Shown in pieces: positions 1 to 8,651 of a stretch of DNA of 64,000 nucleotides. The notes beneath the pieces are model-generated. The model saw only the letters and a list, made by a program, of their open reading frames with translations. It made no database searches and was not told the origin of the DNA. The stretch comes from JAPOQD01 sp964620555 (lineage in GTDB: Bacteria > Pseudomonadota > Gammaproteobacteria > Pseudomonadales > Halieaceae), in the NCBI GenBank assembly GCA_964620555.1, contig CAZUGZ010000003.1, positions 20,452 to 84,451 on the forward strand, given 5' to 3'. Numbering within the stretch: position 1 is the first letter of the stretch; each line of letters starts with the position of its first letter. Both the position numbers and the translations under genes were made by a program.

Positions 1-160
1 TAACCGCCTGTCCCAGTACCACCGCAAAGGGCATTTCGCCCTGTTGCGGTCGCCTGCGCAATTCAGCCAGCCTGGCAACGTCCCCGGCAGCGGGCTCGGC
101 GCCGCTGCCCGCCGCCGCGGTTATCGCAGCCGGCCGATTCGTATCCCGGCTCTTCGCCAT
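1..160 (-). CDS. Partial unrecognised protein, N-terminal 53 codons
   Basis: An open frame starts with ATG at 160 and runs without a stop off the left edge of the window. It begins MAKSRDTNRPAAITAAAG and later reads LAELRRRPQQGEMPFAVVLG. A weak purine stretch (CAGGGA) lies about ten bases upstream of the ATG. It is on the same strand as the RND operon, 119 bases beyond the permease stop, so it could be a fourth cistron or a separate gene. I do not recognise the family; only the N-terminus is visible, and codon usage looks coding. Confidence 0.4.
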   Translation of the reverse strand, partial: MAKSRDTNRPAAITAAAGSGAEPAAGDVARLAELRRRPQQGEMPFAVVLGQAV

Positions 161-279
161 GGAAAATGTCCCTGCAATACGGGAGGTTCCCGAACTGCCA
201 GTATAACCGGGCAGGAACCATTGTGGGAGAGTTCCGCGACGGGCGCGGCAGCGACCGGGTAGAGACGGGGAAGCTCCGA

Positions 280-3200
280 TCAATTGTCCGTTGCCGTCGG
301 CAACGGCTTTTGCCGGCGCGACCCAGCCGGCAATTGCACTGTCGAAGACAAGCTCTCGACTGCGACCAACCAGCGCTCCAGAAGGGAGTACGCCGTTGGT
401 ACCACGACCAGCGTGAGCAGGGTGGAAAAGACCATACCGCCGATAACCGCCACCGCCATGGAACCGTATTGCGCAGCCCCTGTTCCCACACCCAGCGCAG
501 CCGGCGTCATGGCCAGGACGACGGTCAGTGAGGTCATCACCACCGGCCGCATGCGCCGGGGACACGCTTGCAGGATGGCAGCATGCGTTTCCATACCCTG
601 CGCCCGGTAACGGTTGACCAGGTCTACCAGCAGGATGGAGTTCTTGGCGACCAGCCCGACCAGCAATATCAGCCCGATCATGGAGAAGACGTTCAGGGTG
701 AGTCCGGTTACCCACAACGCGATGACGCCACCAGCGATGGCCATGGGCTGGGCGAGCATCACCAGTGCCGGTTGCAGGAAAGAATTGAACTGACTGGCGA
801 GGACCATGTACACCAGGACCATACCGGTGATGAAGACAAAAATCAGGCCGCGGGTGGTTCTTTCCATTTCATTCGATGCCCCGATAAATTGAACATCCAT
901 GCCGGCTGGGAGGGTGGCAGCGGCAACCTGTCTGAAAATCTCCAACGCCTCGGCGAAGGCAATGCCCTCCGGTGTTCCGACAAAACCGGCGCTGTAGCTC
1001 AGGTTCAGGCGCTCCAGGGAAGCCGGGCCCACTGTTTCCCGTACCTCGACCACCGCTGCCAGGCGTACGAGCTTTCCGTCGGCGCTCTTCAGATAGACAT
1101 TTTCCAGGTCGCGGATGTCGCGCATAGCGCCGCGCTGGGCAGCCAGGCGCACGTCGTATCGCTCGCCGTCACCGGGGATGGCGTGGTATTTTGCTATATC
1201 CGCACCACCGACGAGAACCCTCACCGTATCGCCTATTTGCTGCGAGCTGATACCCAGCGCCTTGGCACGGTTACGGTCGACGTCAAAAGTGAGCTGCGGT
1301 AGAGCCAGGTCCAGTTCCAGGTGTATGTTGTCCATACCGTCGTGCTCACGCAGACGCTGCAGCATTTGCTCGGCGTAATGGGCAACCTCCTGCATCCCGG
1401 GCCCTGTAATATAGCCCTCGAAGGTATCGGGGCTCACACCGGGCGCAATCGGGTAGTTGTTCAAATAGACTTCAACGCCGACCACCTGCTCCAGGGCAGC
1501 GTGGGTTCGGGCCATGACCACTGCCTGGCTTGCGCTCCGCTGCTTCCGGGGCAGCAGCATCACCCCGAGCGTGGCCTCGTTTACCTCGGCACCCCTGCCG
1601 TAGCCAACGGTGCTGAAAATGTGCGATACCGCGGGGTCGTCACGCAGAATTGCCTCGACTGCGTCGAGCTTCTGCACCATGTAGTCGATGGATGTACCCA
1701 GCGGTGCTCGCAGTATGACTTCAAAGCGGGCTTCATCGTCGGCGGGGAAAAATTCCGCTCCGAGTCGGGTCACAAACCAGCTGCTGGAGGCGACCAGCAG
1801 CAGCGTGCCGAGCAGGACAGCGCCGCGTCGTTCCAGACTGAAAACGAGGAGGCGGCGATACCGGTTTTCAAGCGCTTTGTGGGCCCGCTCGAGCGGGGCC
1901 ACCCATCTGCCGGGTGTTTTCCGGTACCGCAGGAAGCGGGAACACAGTACCGGTGTCAAGGTCAGGGAGACGAACACGGAGGACAGCACCCCCATCACCA
2001 CCACAGTGGCAAACGACCGGATAAAGATACCGAACATGCCCTCGGTAAAGATCACCGTACCGAAGATGCACACCAGGGTCAGGGAAGCCGCCATCACCGC
2101 GAAAATGACTTCCCGGGTACCCTGGATGGCTGCGGCATCCGGGTCGTTCACCCCGGCTTCATGTTGGCGGTGGATGTTCTCCAGTACGACGATGGCGTCG
2201 TCCACCACCACCCCAATCAACAACAACAACGCCGAGAGAGTTATGGTGTTGAGGGTATAGTCCCCAAAGTACAGGACAACTATGGCACCGGCCAGGGAAA
2301 CCGGCACCGCGGTACTGATGATCAGGGTGGCGGGGATGTTGAGCAGAAATAACAGCACAACCACGCCGGCCAGCAGGGTGCCCTCCAGGATATGGTTTTG
2401 CAGGGCATTGGTGGCACGACTGATGATGTCGGCCTCATCGGTTACAACCAGCAGTTCAACACCATCCGGCAGTTGCGGCCGGACAGCGACCGCCAGTTGC
2501 TGTTTGACTTCCTTTACAATCGCAACCGTGTTGGCACCGCGGACCTTTCTGATGCCGATGGCGATGCCCTCGACGCCATTGAAGCGGGACAGGCCGCGCT
2601 TGTCGTCCAGGCCATCGGTCAGGCTGGCAACGTCCCTGAGCCTGATGGGTACCTGGTCACGGGACTGTATCACCAGGTCACCCAGTTCACGAATGCTGTG
2701 GTATTCCATATCCAGGTGCAGCATCTTCTCCTGCATGCCGCCAACCAGGTAGCCACCAGGAACCTGGATGTGTTCCCGGCCGAAGGCGCTGATCACATCC
2801 TGAGCGGTGAGCCCAAGCGCGGAGAGACTGCCCAGGTCGAGGTCCACGCGAATCTTCCGTTCGCGGCCTCCTCCGATTCTCACCTCTCCAACGCCACTGA
2901 TATTTTCCAGGTAGTGACTGATCTTTTCTTCTGCGACGCGGTTCAATTCGATCAGGCCGCGGTCTCCCCGCAAAAACAGCCAGAGCACGGGAGAGTCACT
3001 GGGGTTGAACTTGATGATCACCGGCCGCTCTGCTTCCCGCGGAAGTTCGTTGAGTACCTGGTTGATTTTGCTCTGAACCTCGTTGAAGGCTATATCCGGG
3101 TCCTTTTCCGGCACGAACTGGACATAGACTTCCGAAACTCCCGGCCAGGAAGTGGAATGGATGATATCGATGCCGGGTACCGTATTCACGGCGGATTCCA

Positions 3201-3399
3201 GGACGCGGGTGATACTGTTATCCACCACTTCCGGGCTGGCTCCATCGTTGGCCGTGGTGATGACGACCCCCGGATAGTCGACATTGGGCATGCGGTCGGT
3301 GCCGATATCCCGGATACTGATCACCCCGAACAGGATGATGGCGGCATTGAGCATATAGGCCAATACCCGGTGGCGAACGAAGAACTCCGCGACATTCAT
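280..3399 (-). CDS. RND multidrug efflux permease (AcrB/HAE1 family)
   Basis: Inner-membrane proton-driven pump of 1039 residues, the usual length for AcrB-type permeases. The TM4 motif GVVVDDAIVVLENIHRQ carries the paired aspartates of the proton relay, and GLVAKNSILLVDLVNR in the C-terminal half carries the matching lysine. The two halves show the expected internal repeat of a TM bundle plus large periplasmic loops. The ATG overlaps the stop of the upstream adaptor gene (ATGA), so the two are translationally coupled. An outer-membrane channel gene is not visible here. The C-terminus is short and polar. Substrate is unknown; export of toxic intermediates of the neighbouring catabolic cluster is only a guess. 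Confidence 0.95.
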   Translation of the reverse strand: MNVAEFFVRHRVLAYMLNAAIILFGVISIRDIGTDRMPNVDYPGVVITTANDGASPEVVDNSITRVLESAVNTVPGIDIIHSTSWPGVSEVYVQFVPEKDPDIAFNEVQSKINQVLNELPREAERPVIIKFNPSDSPVLWLFLRGDRGLIELNRVAEEKISHYLENISGVGEVRIGGGRERKIRVDLDLGSLSALGLTAQDVISAFGREHIQVPGGYLVGGMQEKMLHLDMEYHSIRELGDLVIQSRDQVPIRLRDVASLTDGLDDKRGLSRFNGVEGIAIGIRKVRGANTVAIVKEVKQQLAVAVRPQLPDGVELLVVTDEADIISRATNALQNHILEGTLLAGVVVLLFLLNIPATLIISTAVPVSLAGAIVVLYFGDYTLNTITLSALLLLIGVVVDDAIVVLENIHRQHEAGVNDPDAAAIQGTREVIFAVMAASLTLVCIFGTVIFTEGMFGIFIRSFATVVVMGVLSSVFVSLTLTPVLCSRFLRYRKTPGRWVAPLERAHKALENRYRRLLVFSLERRGAVLLGTLLLVASSSWFVTRLGAEFFPADDEARFEVILRAPLGTSIDYMVQKLDAVEAILRDDPAVSHIFSTVGYGRGAEVNEATLGVMLLPRKQRSASQAVVMARTHAALEQVVGVEVYLNNYPIAPGVSPDTFEGYITGPGMQEVAHYAEQMLQRLREHDGMDNIHLELDLALPQLTFDVDRNRAKALGISSQQIGDTVRVLVGGADIAKYHAIPGDGERYDVRLAAQRGAMRDIRDLENVYLKSADGKLVRLAAVVEVRETVGPASLERLNLSYSAGFVGTPEGIAFAEALEIFRQVAAATLPAGMDVQFIGASNEMERTTRGLIFVFITGMVLVYMVLASQFNSFLQPALVMLAQPMAIAGGVIALWVTGLTLNVFSMIGLILLVGLVAKNSILLVDLVNRYRAQGMETHAAILQACPRRMRPVVMTSLTVVLAMTPAALGVGTGAAQYGSMAVAVIGGMVFSTLLTLVVVPTAYSLLERWLVAVESLSSTVQLPAGSRRQKPLPTATDN

Positions 3400-4472
3400 T
3401 GCCCGTTATCCGCCTCGCTGAGCAGGCTGCCATCGGTGATCAGCAAGGCACCCTGCACTACGACCCGGTCGGCTGCCTGAACGCCATCGCGAATTTCCAC
3501 CCATTGGTCTTCCCGCCATCCCAGTTCAACCGCCTGCGCCAGCGCACGGCCATCCCGTACCACAAAGACATACTCCCGGCCCTCGCGTTTGACCACACTG
3601 AGGCTCGGAACCGTCAGCGCGGCCTGGTTGCGAGCCACCAGGAGCGTTGCGTCCACGCTGGCCCCGGGGTACCAGCCACCGGGATTATCGAACGCGACGG
3701 TGATTTCGAAGGTGCGATTGTGCGGATTGATACGCGGATTGATGCTGGTAACCGCTCCGATGGCAACGGCGTCTGGAGCGGCGGGGCTGCTGAGGCGAAC
3801 CGGTTGGCCGATCTCTATCCTGGCGGCGTCCCGTTCCGGAAAGGAGAGACGGGCGCGCAGGCGCTGTATCGACACCATGTCGAACAGCGATTGTCCGGGC
3901 TCTACGAAATCCCCGGCTGATACGTGACGACGGGCAATCATACCGCGCTGGGGCGCCTGAACGCGGGTCTTTGCATCGAGATGCCGGGCGAGTTCCCATT
4001 GTTTTTGGGCCACATCCCGCTGGGCGAGCAGCATCTGCAGGTGGTCCTGTTGATCTTCCAGATGGTCCGCGGACACGGCCAGGGTCTTTGCCAATCGTTC
4101 CAGACGCGCCACTTCCCGGCGTTGATTGGCGATCACTACCTGCTGGCGTTCCAGTTCGGCCTCGGACTTTTCCGCCTCGATCTGGTGCAGGGTGTTGTCG
4201 ATCTCCAACAGCAGCTCACCGGGCTCGACGGTGTCGCCTTCCGCCACGTGCAGCCTGGTGATCTGCCCCGATGTTTCCGCGGAAATTGTGGGATCGTCAA
4301 TGCTCTCTACACTGCCCAGGGCCGACAGAACATAGTCGATATCCCGCTGCACCGGCTGGGTGCTGGTGACCGGGACGCTCTTTTCCGGTACTTCGTTATC
4401 TTCCTGCGTGACCGCCTCGCCACAGCAGGCGAGCACGGCACAACCGGCCACCAGGAACAGTTCCCTTTTCAT
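3396..4472 (-). CDS. RND periplasmic adaptor (membrane fusion protein), probable lipoprotein
   Basis: A 358-residue adaptor that would link the RND permease to an outer-membrane channel. The N-terminus MKRELFLVAGCAVLACC is a lipoprotein-type signal with a lipobox ending at Cys16. It is followed by a biotinyl-lipoyl-like half (ISAETSGQITRLHVAEGDTVEPGELLLEID is the first lipoyl strand set, split in two by the hairpin), a coiled-coil helical hairpin at about residues 95-150, then beta-barrel and membrane-proximal domains. It overlaps the TetR gene upstream and the permease downstream by four bases each (ATGA), a tightly coupled three-gene operon. Confidence 0.92.
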   Translation of the reverse strand: MKRELFLVAGCAVLACCGEAVTQEDNEVPEKSVPVTSTQPVQRDIDYVLSALGSVESIDDPTISAETSGQITRLHVAEGDTVEPGELLLEIDNTLHQIEAEKSEAELERQQVVIANQRREVARLERLAKTLAVSADHLEDQQDHLQMLLAQRDVAQKQWELARHLDAKTRVQAPQRGMIARRHVSAGDFVEPGQSLFDMVSIQRLRARLSFPERDAARIEIGQPVRLSSPAAPDAVAIGAVTSINPRINPHNRTFEITVAFDNPGGWYPGASVDATLLVARNQAALTVPSLSVVKREGREYVFVVRDGRALAQAVELGWREDQWVEIRDGVQAADRVVVQGALLITDGSLLSEADNGQ

Positions 4473-5053
4473 GGGCGCACCACACCGTGCAAGAACAGGG
4501 AAACGATGTGGTCGGCCAGCACCGGCAGTTCTCTATGCTCCGGTTTGCCGCCGGACAGCATCTGGTTCAACTCGCGAGCCTCCAGTTGATGCAGAATCGT
4601 ACCCGCCAGCGACAACAGCGTAAGCTGGCTATCCAGCTTTGAATCGATGTCTCTCAGCACATCATCCGCCAACTGTTGCAGGTTGGCGAAAACGCTGTTG
4701 GCCATTTTGGCCAACCGGCGCTGATCGCCTTCCAGGATTTCACGCATGTAGATGCGGCGAAAATGGGGGTCCGCGTCGAACAATTTCAGTATGGCCCTGA
4801 CCAGTGCGGAAAACCGGTTGATTGGACAGGTTTCGGAGGCCAGGGATTCCGCCACATGGGAGGTTTTTTCTTCCGTCAGGTGGGCCACCGAGGCGAAGTA
4901 AAGCTCTTCCTTGTTGGCAAAGTGATGGTAGATGGCGGCTTGGGTGATGCCCGCGGCACGAGCGATCCGGCGCATGGAAACCCCGGTAACCCCGTGCTCT
5001 GCAAAGAGTTCTGCAGAAACCTCAAGGAGTCTTTCCTGTGTGGGCTCGGCCAT
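4469..5053 (-). CDS. TetR/AcrR family repressor of the RND operon
   Basis: A 194-residue regulator. The N-terminal helix-turn-helix is canonical: LFAEHGVTGVSMRRIARAAGITQAAIYHHFANKEEL in pieces covers residues about 17-52. The C-terminal ligand domain is alpha-helical and divergent. It is the first gene of the operon, ahead of the adaptor and permease, so autoregulation together with the pump is expected. A strong sigma70-type promoter and an inverted repeat lie immediately upstream. Family assignment is sure; the inducer is unknown. Confidence 0.93.
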   Translation of the reverse strand: MAEPTQERLLEVSAELFAEHGVTGVSMRRIARAAGITQAAIYHHFANKEELYFASVAHLTEEKTSHVAESLASETCPINRFSALVRAILKLFDADPHFRRIYMREILEGDQRRLAKMANSVFANLQQLADDVLRDIDSKLDSQLTLLSLAGTILHQLEARELNQMLSGGKPEHRELPVLADHIVSLFLHGVVRP

Positions 5054-5065
5054 GATGACTGGTAA

Positions 5066-5081
5066 CTAAACGTTCGTTAAG
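5066..5081. promoter_or_regulatory. Candidate TetR operator (CTAAAC-GTTC-GTTAAG)
   Basis: Imperfect inverted repeat with arms CTAAAC and GTTAAG and a four-base spacer, just 3' of the -10 box of the RND operon promoter and 12 bases before the TetR start codon. Placement over the transcription start fits repression by the adjacent TetR protein. It resembles, but is a weaker match to, the ATAAC-N4-GTTAT repeats found elsewhere in the window. Confidence 0.5.
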
Positions 5082-5086
5082 GAGGA

Positions 5087-5115
5087 ACTATAAAACGATC
5101 TCAGCCCTTGGTCAA
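5087..5115 (-). promoter_or_regulatory. Sigma70-type promoter of the tetR-RND operon
   Basis: On the minus strand a -35 box TTGACC (5115-5110) and a -10 box TATAGT (5092-5087) are separated by exactly 17 bases. Transcription would start near 5080, inside the inverted repeat, and run into the TetR gene. Confidence 0.7.
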
Positions 5116-5220
5116 GTTGTCGCATCCCGCGCTGGCAGCCGAGCAGGCAGGTTCATTCTGTCATTGCGTTACCTCGAAATAGCGATGCTTACCGGGAATC
5201 GTGCAATTCCTCTGCGGGAT

Positions 5221-6009
5221 TCAGACGCCACGCCAGATGGGTGCGCGCTTTTCCGCAAACGCGCGAGTACCTTCCACATTATCCTCGGCATGCCGCCAGA
5301 TCTTGTACGCCGGGTACTCGTGCTGGGCGGCCATTGCACCAGACAGGCTGTGCTCGTCGAGCCCTCGCATAACGGTTTGCTTGGACGCGTTCAACGCCAA
5401 TGGGGCACATTTGAGCATCTGCTCGCACCAGCGGCCGACCGCATCGTTGAGATCACGGGCCGCAACCACTTCATTGACAAACCCCAGTTGAAGGCCCTCC
5501 GCCGCCGTCACCGGTCGGGCCGTCAGGATCATGCCCATGGCCTGCTTCAGTCCGATTTGCCGGGCCAGCCGGTGCAGTCCGCCACCGAGGGCGACCGCAC
5601 CGACCAACGGCTCCGGCAGGCCGAATGTCGCGTTCTCGGTGGCGATGATCAGGTCGCAGGCGAGGGCGAGTTCGAAACCTCCGCCGAGCGCGACGCCGTT
5701 GACGGCGGCGACAACCGGTTTGTCCAGATCAAAGCGTTCAATCAGCCCGGCGTAGCCATGCGCCGGATATTCCGTTGCCAGCGCCCCTTGGCCGGCGGCC
5801 GCCTTCAAATCACTCCCCGCACAGAACGCCCTGTCGCCTGCGCCGATAACGACACAGATTCTTCGCTCTTTATCGGCCGCAAACGCATCGAAGGCGGCTT
5901 CGAGTTCATGATGCATGGCGTTGCTGATCGCGTTCATGACCTCCGGCCGGTTCAAAGTGATCCTGGTGACGGGTCCTTCGATTTCAACGATGATGTTATT
6001 GAATTCCAT
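5221..6009 (-). CDS. Enoyl-CoA hydratase (crotonase family) with both catalytic glutamates
   Basis: 262-residue crotonase. The oxyanion-hole region GDRAFCAGSDLKA and the NGVALGGGFELALACD segment are clear. Both catalytic glutamates expected in classical hydratases are present, one in GGGFEL and one in FGLPEPLVG, so a true syn-hydration or dehydration activity is likely, unlike the two crotonases at 15-17 kb. It is closest in feel to the carnitinyl-CoA dehydratase/enoyl-CoA hydratase group. It lies downstream of the MDR oxidoreductase on the same strand, separated by 168 bases that hold a possible decayed gene. Confidence 0.9.
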   Translation of the reverse strand: MEFNNIIVEIEGPVTRITLNRPEVMNAISNAMHHELEAAFDAFAADKERRICVVIGAGDRAFCAGSDLKAAAGQGALATEYPAHGYAGLIERFDLDKPVVAAVNGVALGGGFELALACDLIIATENATFGLPEPLVGAVALGGGLHRLARQIGLKQAMGMILTARPVTAAEGLQLGFVNEVVAARDLNDAVGRWCEQMLKCAPLALNASKQTVMRGLDEHSLSGAMAAQHEYPAYKIWRHAEDNVEGTRAFAEKRAPIWRGV

Positions 6010-6184
6010 TGGATGATCCTCCAGCGAACAGTTTCCTGCGCAGTGTGGGGGGAAAATTACTTTGGTATTGACAGACCGCCACCTCGGGTCCGATAGCCTC
6101 CCTCAGCGCCAGTAAAATGCTGCGCAGGAGTTCAGGGGTAGTCTGCATTCTCGGTCGTTCCCGCAACGTGCCCCGGATCAGCAA
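5996..6184 (-). pseudogene. Possible truncated DUF6285-like small ORF
   Basis: A 62-codon frame overlaps the MDR gene stop by 7 bases and the crotonase start by 14 bases. Its segment PRMQTTPELLRSILLALREA resembles the start of small proteins (DUF6285 type) often encoded beside aminoglycoside-phosphotransferase-like and acyl-CoA dehydrogenase genes. The rest does not look conserved and is much shorter than the roughly 100-residue family. It may be a remnant, or simply open by chance. Confidence 0.25.
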
Positions 6185-7104
6185 CTCAGTACAATTTTGC
6201 CACGCGTGTGCCCCTCCTGAATGAGGTCGTGGGCCTGTGCGACCTCTTCCAGTGCAAAGACTGCATCGACGTGTGTGACGACCTCTCCGGCGTCGACCAG
6301 GGCAGCAATTTCCGCTAGTTGGGCGCCGTCCGGGTGCACCATGATATTCATCATCTCGACCCCGGCGGCTCTGGCTTTTTCCGCGGTGCCCGGGTTTCCC
6401 CCGGGGGCTACCTGCAACAGGACAGCGCCGGGTTTCAGGGCGGCCAGCAGGTGATCGACTCCATCTCCGACGAGGTCCAGTGCCAGATCCACCCCGGTCG
6501 GCTGACTCGCCGTACCATCGGTGCGGTAGTCAAAGACCTCCTGCGCACCCAGACCCTGAACGTAGTCCGCATTCCTGGCCGAGGCCGTGGCAATGACCCG
6601 GGCCCCTTTGGCCCTGGCAAACTGCACGGCGAAACTGCCAACCCCGCCGGCTGCTCCATGTATCAGTACGCTCTGTCCCGCAACCAGGCTGGCGTGCTCG
6701 AACAGGCCCTGCCAGGCAGTCAGGGCGGCCAGCGGTATCGAAGCAGCCTGAATATCGTCCACCAGACCAGGGCTGTGGGCTACCCGCTGGGCATCGACAC
6801 TGGTGTACTCCGCGTAGGCACCGATAATCCCCAGCAGGGAGTAAACCCGCTCGCCGACCGCAAAACCGGTGACGCCCTCGCCCAATTCTTCCACTACTCC
6901 GGCGATATCCCCACCCAGAATACAGGGCATGGTCAATGGAAACCTCTCCTTCACATAGCCTGAGCGAAGCTTCCAGTCCACCGGGTTGACCCCCAGGGCA
7001 CGGTTTCGTATCAGCACCTGGCCCGGGGCTGCCTCGGGCCTGTCGACTTCATCGATACTGAGGGCGCCTGAATCGCCGTAGTCGTGTATTCGAATTGCCT
7101 TCAT
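6178..7104 (-). CDS. Zinc-independent NAD(P)H:quinone oxidoreductase, MDR superfamily
   Basis: 308 residues with the GroES-like N-domain (GQVLIRNRALGVNPVDWKLRSG) and a nucleotide-binding domain with the signature HGAAGGVGSFAVQFARAKGA. The cysteine and histidine ligands of zinc alcohol dehydrogenases are absent, as in QOR/crotonyl-CoA-reductase-like MDR proteins. It would reduce quinones or alpha,beta-unsaturated carbonyls with NADPH. The ATG has a good Shine-Dalgarno (AGGAG), and an 18-bp inverted repeat lies 49 bases upstream of the start. Confidence 0.88.
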   Translation of the reverse strand: MKAIRIHDYGDSGALSIDEVDRPEAAPGQVLIRNRALGVNPVDWKLRSGYVKERFPLTMPCILGGDIAGVVEELGEGVTGFAVGERVYSLLGIIGAYAEYTSVDAQRVAHSPGLVDDIQAASIPLAALTAWQGLFEHASLVAGQSVLIHGAAGGVGSFAVQFARAKGARVIATASARNADYVQGLGAQEVFDYRTDGTASQPTGVDLALDLVGDGVDHLLAALKPGAVLLQVAPGGNPGTAEKARAAGVEMMNIMVHPDGAQLAEIAALVDAGEVVTHVDAVFALEEVAQAHDLIQEGHTRGKIVLSC

Positions 7105-7152
7105 TGGTGAACTCCTGTCCTGCTCAGCAAAAAAACTATCCCAGCGGCCATA

Positions 7153-7170
7153 CTATAACAGTAGCTATAG
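7153..7170. promoter_or_regulatory. Operator-like inverted repeat CTATAAC-AGTA-GCTATAG
   Basis: Member of the repeated operator family. Arms CTATAAC and GCTATAG differ by one base from perfect symmetry, with a four-base spacer. It overlaps a -10-like TATAGT read toward the MDR gene (minus strand, 7157-7152) and begins 49 bases upstream of that gene's ATG. Confidence 0.65.
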
Positions 7171-7177
7171 AAATCCA

Positions 7178-8488
7178 TCAGCGAAATTGCCTGGCAAGCG
7201 CTGCGGCGCACTTCCTGCCACAAATGACGGCCCCTTCTATACCTGCGGAATTATACTCACCGGCAAAGGTCACGCGGCCGTCCATGAATTCAGGTTGGGC
7301 ATTTCTCAATGACTTGTACACACCAACGTAACGTTCGTGGTCCACATGATCCCATTCCTGCAGGTTGACCATCTCTATCTGGTCTTTGAGGTCACCCATA
7401 AAGGGCACGATGGTATCGAGAGCGTTGCGCGCCACCTGCAGACGGTCGAGACCTCGTTGTGATTCGGCCCACTCTCCGGTCATATGGAGAGCGATCAGTC
7501 CCTTGCCTTGCGGAGCGCGGTCAGGGCACTTGTTGTGCTCCAGCACAATGCCCAGTACGTCTTTGGCTTCAGAGCTGGGCACCATTACCATCGCCGCCGA
7601 ACTATCCGGCCGGGTTTTCAGTCCTACGTGGACGGTCAGGCTGGGAATCGCTTTGGCCTTATCAAACCATTCGCGCTGGTTTCCCGATATCCACGGGGCA
7701 ATTTCCAGGGCTTTTTCCGTGGGTATGGCCAGGACAGCCCCATCAAAAAATCTGGTGGCGCCATCTATTGTGACAGCGACGCGTTGATCTTCCACCCTTA
7801 GCTCTTGGACGACAGTGGACAGTTGGACGTTAGCCAGTTCCGCGGCCACTTTCTGAGGCAGCACACCCATGCCACCTTTGACCTGCATCATGGTCGGGAC
7901 GCCGAATACCTTCATCACCCAAATGAGATCAACCGCGGAACTCAGTTTGGAAGAACTGAACATATTGACACGGATCATGGGGTCCACAAAGTAATCGTGA
8001 ACTTCCCTGCCTGCTTTCCGCAGTGCGAAAGATTCGCAGTTTTCCACGTCCAGCTCTTCAAGCTGCGCCATATCCTCAAAGTCACATCTGGACCAGAACC
8101 TGAGTACCGTGGGGAGGAAATTGAGAAGCCTCAGCTTGGCCCCGAACGAGAGAAATCCGGTTTTGATAGCGGATTTGAGGGGCTCGGACAAATCGATATC
8201 GTGGAGGGCACCATCCCGGGCAAAAGCCAGAACGGGCTGGGTACTGGTGCAACTGTCGCCTGCTCCCACTTCGTCGATGAGTTGCATGGTTTCCCGGTAC
8301 GCAGGTGAAAGGGTAATGGCGCCGAGATCCATGACGTAACCGTCTTTTTCCAGGGACGCAGTTCTGCCACCGACGGAATGATTTTTTTCATATACGGTGG
8401 TTGAGAATCCGAATTGTTGCAGGCGATAGGCGGCGGAGAGACCTGCCATACCTGCGCCAACAACGGCAATTTTTTTTGTGGCGTGCAT
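7178..8488 (-). CDS. FAD-dependent amine-oxidase/protoporphyrinogen-oxidase-like oxidoreductase
   Basis: 436 residues with an N-terminal Rossmann FAD motif (KIAVVGAGMAGLSAAYRL) and the downstream GGR motif (KNHSVGGRTASLEKDG), typical of the NAD(P)-binding_8/amino-oxidase family. The C-terminus has the second FAD contact (GRVTFAGEYNSAGIEGAV). Possible roles are desaturation or oxidation of an alicyclic ring or amine; the exact reaction cannot be read. The start ATG has GGAAG upstream, and a perfect 18-bp inverted repeat lies 55 bases upstream. Confidence 0.82.
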   Translation of the reverse strand: MHATKKIAVVGAGMAGLSAAYRLQQFGFSTTVYEKNHSVGGRTASLEKDGYVMDLGAITLSPAYRETMQLIDEVGAGDSCTSTQPVLAFARDGALHDIDLSEPLKSAIKTGFLSFGAKLRLLNFLPTVLRFWSRCDFEDMAQLEELDVENCESFALRKAGREVHDYFVDPMIRVNMFSSSKLSSAVDLIWVMKVFGVPTMMQVKGGMGVLPQKVAAELANVQLSTVVQELRVEDQRVAVTIDGATRFFDGAVLAIPTEKALEIAPWISGNQREWFDKAKAIPSLTVHVGLKTRPDSSAAMVMVPSSEAKDVLGIVLEHNKCPDRAPQGKGLIALHMTGEWAESQRGLDRLQVARNALDTIVPFMGDLKDQIEMVNLQEWDHVDHERYVGVYKSLRNAQPEFMDGRVTFAGEYNSAGIEGAVICGRKCAAALARQFR

Positions 8489-8542
8489 GATAACTTCCCG
8501 GTCCGCGGGCGGTATGAACTGAAAAACCTGAAACCTGGTTTT

Positions 8543-8560
8543 ATATAACCTGCGTTATAT
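8543..8560. promoter_or_regulatory. Operator-like perfect inverted repeat ATATAAC-CTGC-GTTATAT
   Basis: Two perfect 7-base arms with a 4-base spacer, one of the two best members of the family. On the minus strand a -10-like TATAAT (8564-8559) overlaps its upstream edge, so a bound protein would block the promoter of the FAD oxidoreductase gene. Confidence 0.75.
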
Positions 8561-8651
8561 TATAGTGAATCCGCTTTTATTACAAAGCCGGGGGAATGGG
8601 TCCGGGAGGCCTGTCAATCACAAGAAGATACTGAAAAAATCGCTTTCGTTT

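Noticed and set aside
1321..3480. Long plus-strand frames antisense to the RND permease (343 and 362 codons)
   Set aside because: Composition is typical of reverse-frame artefacts and no domain is recognised.
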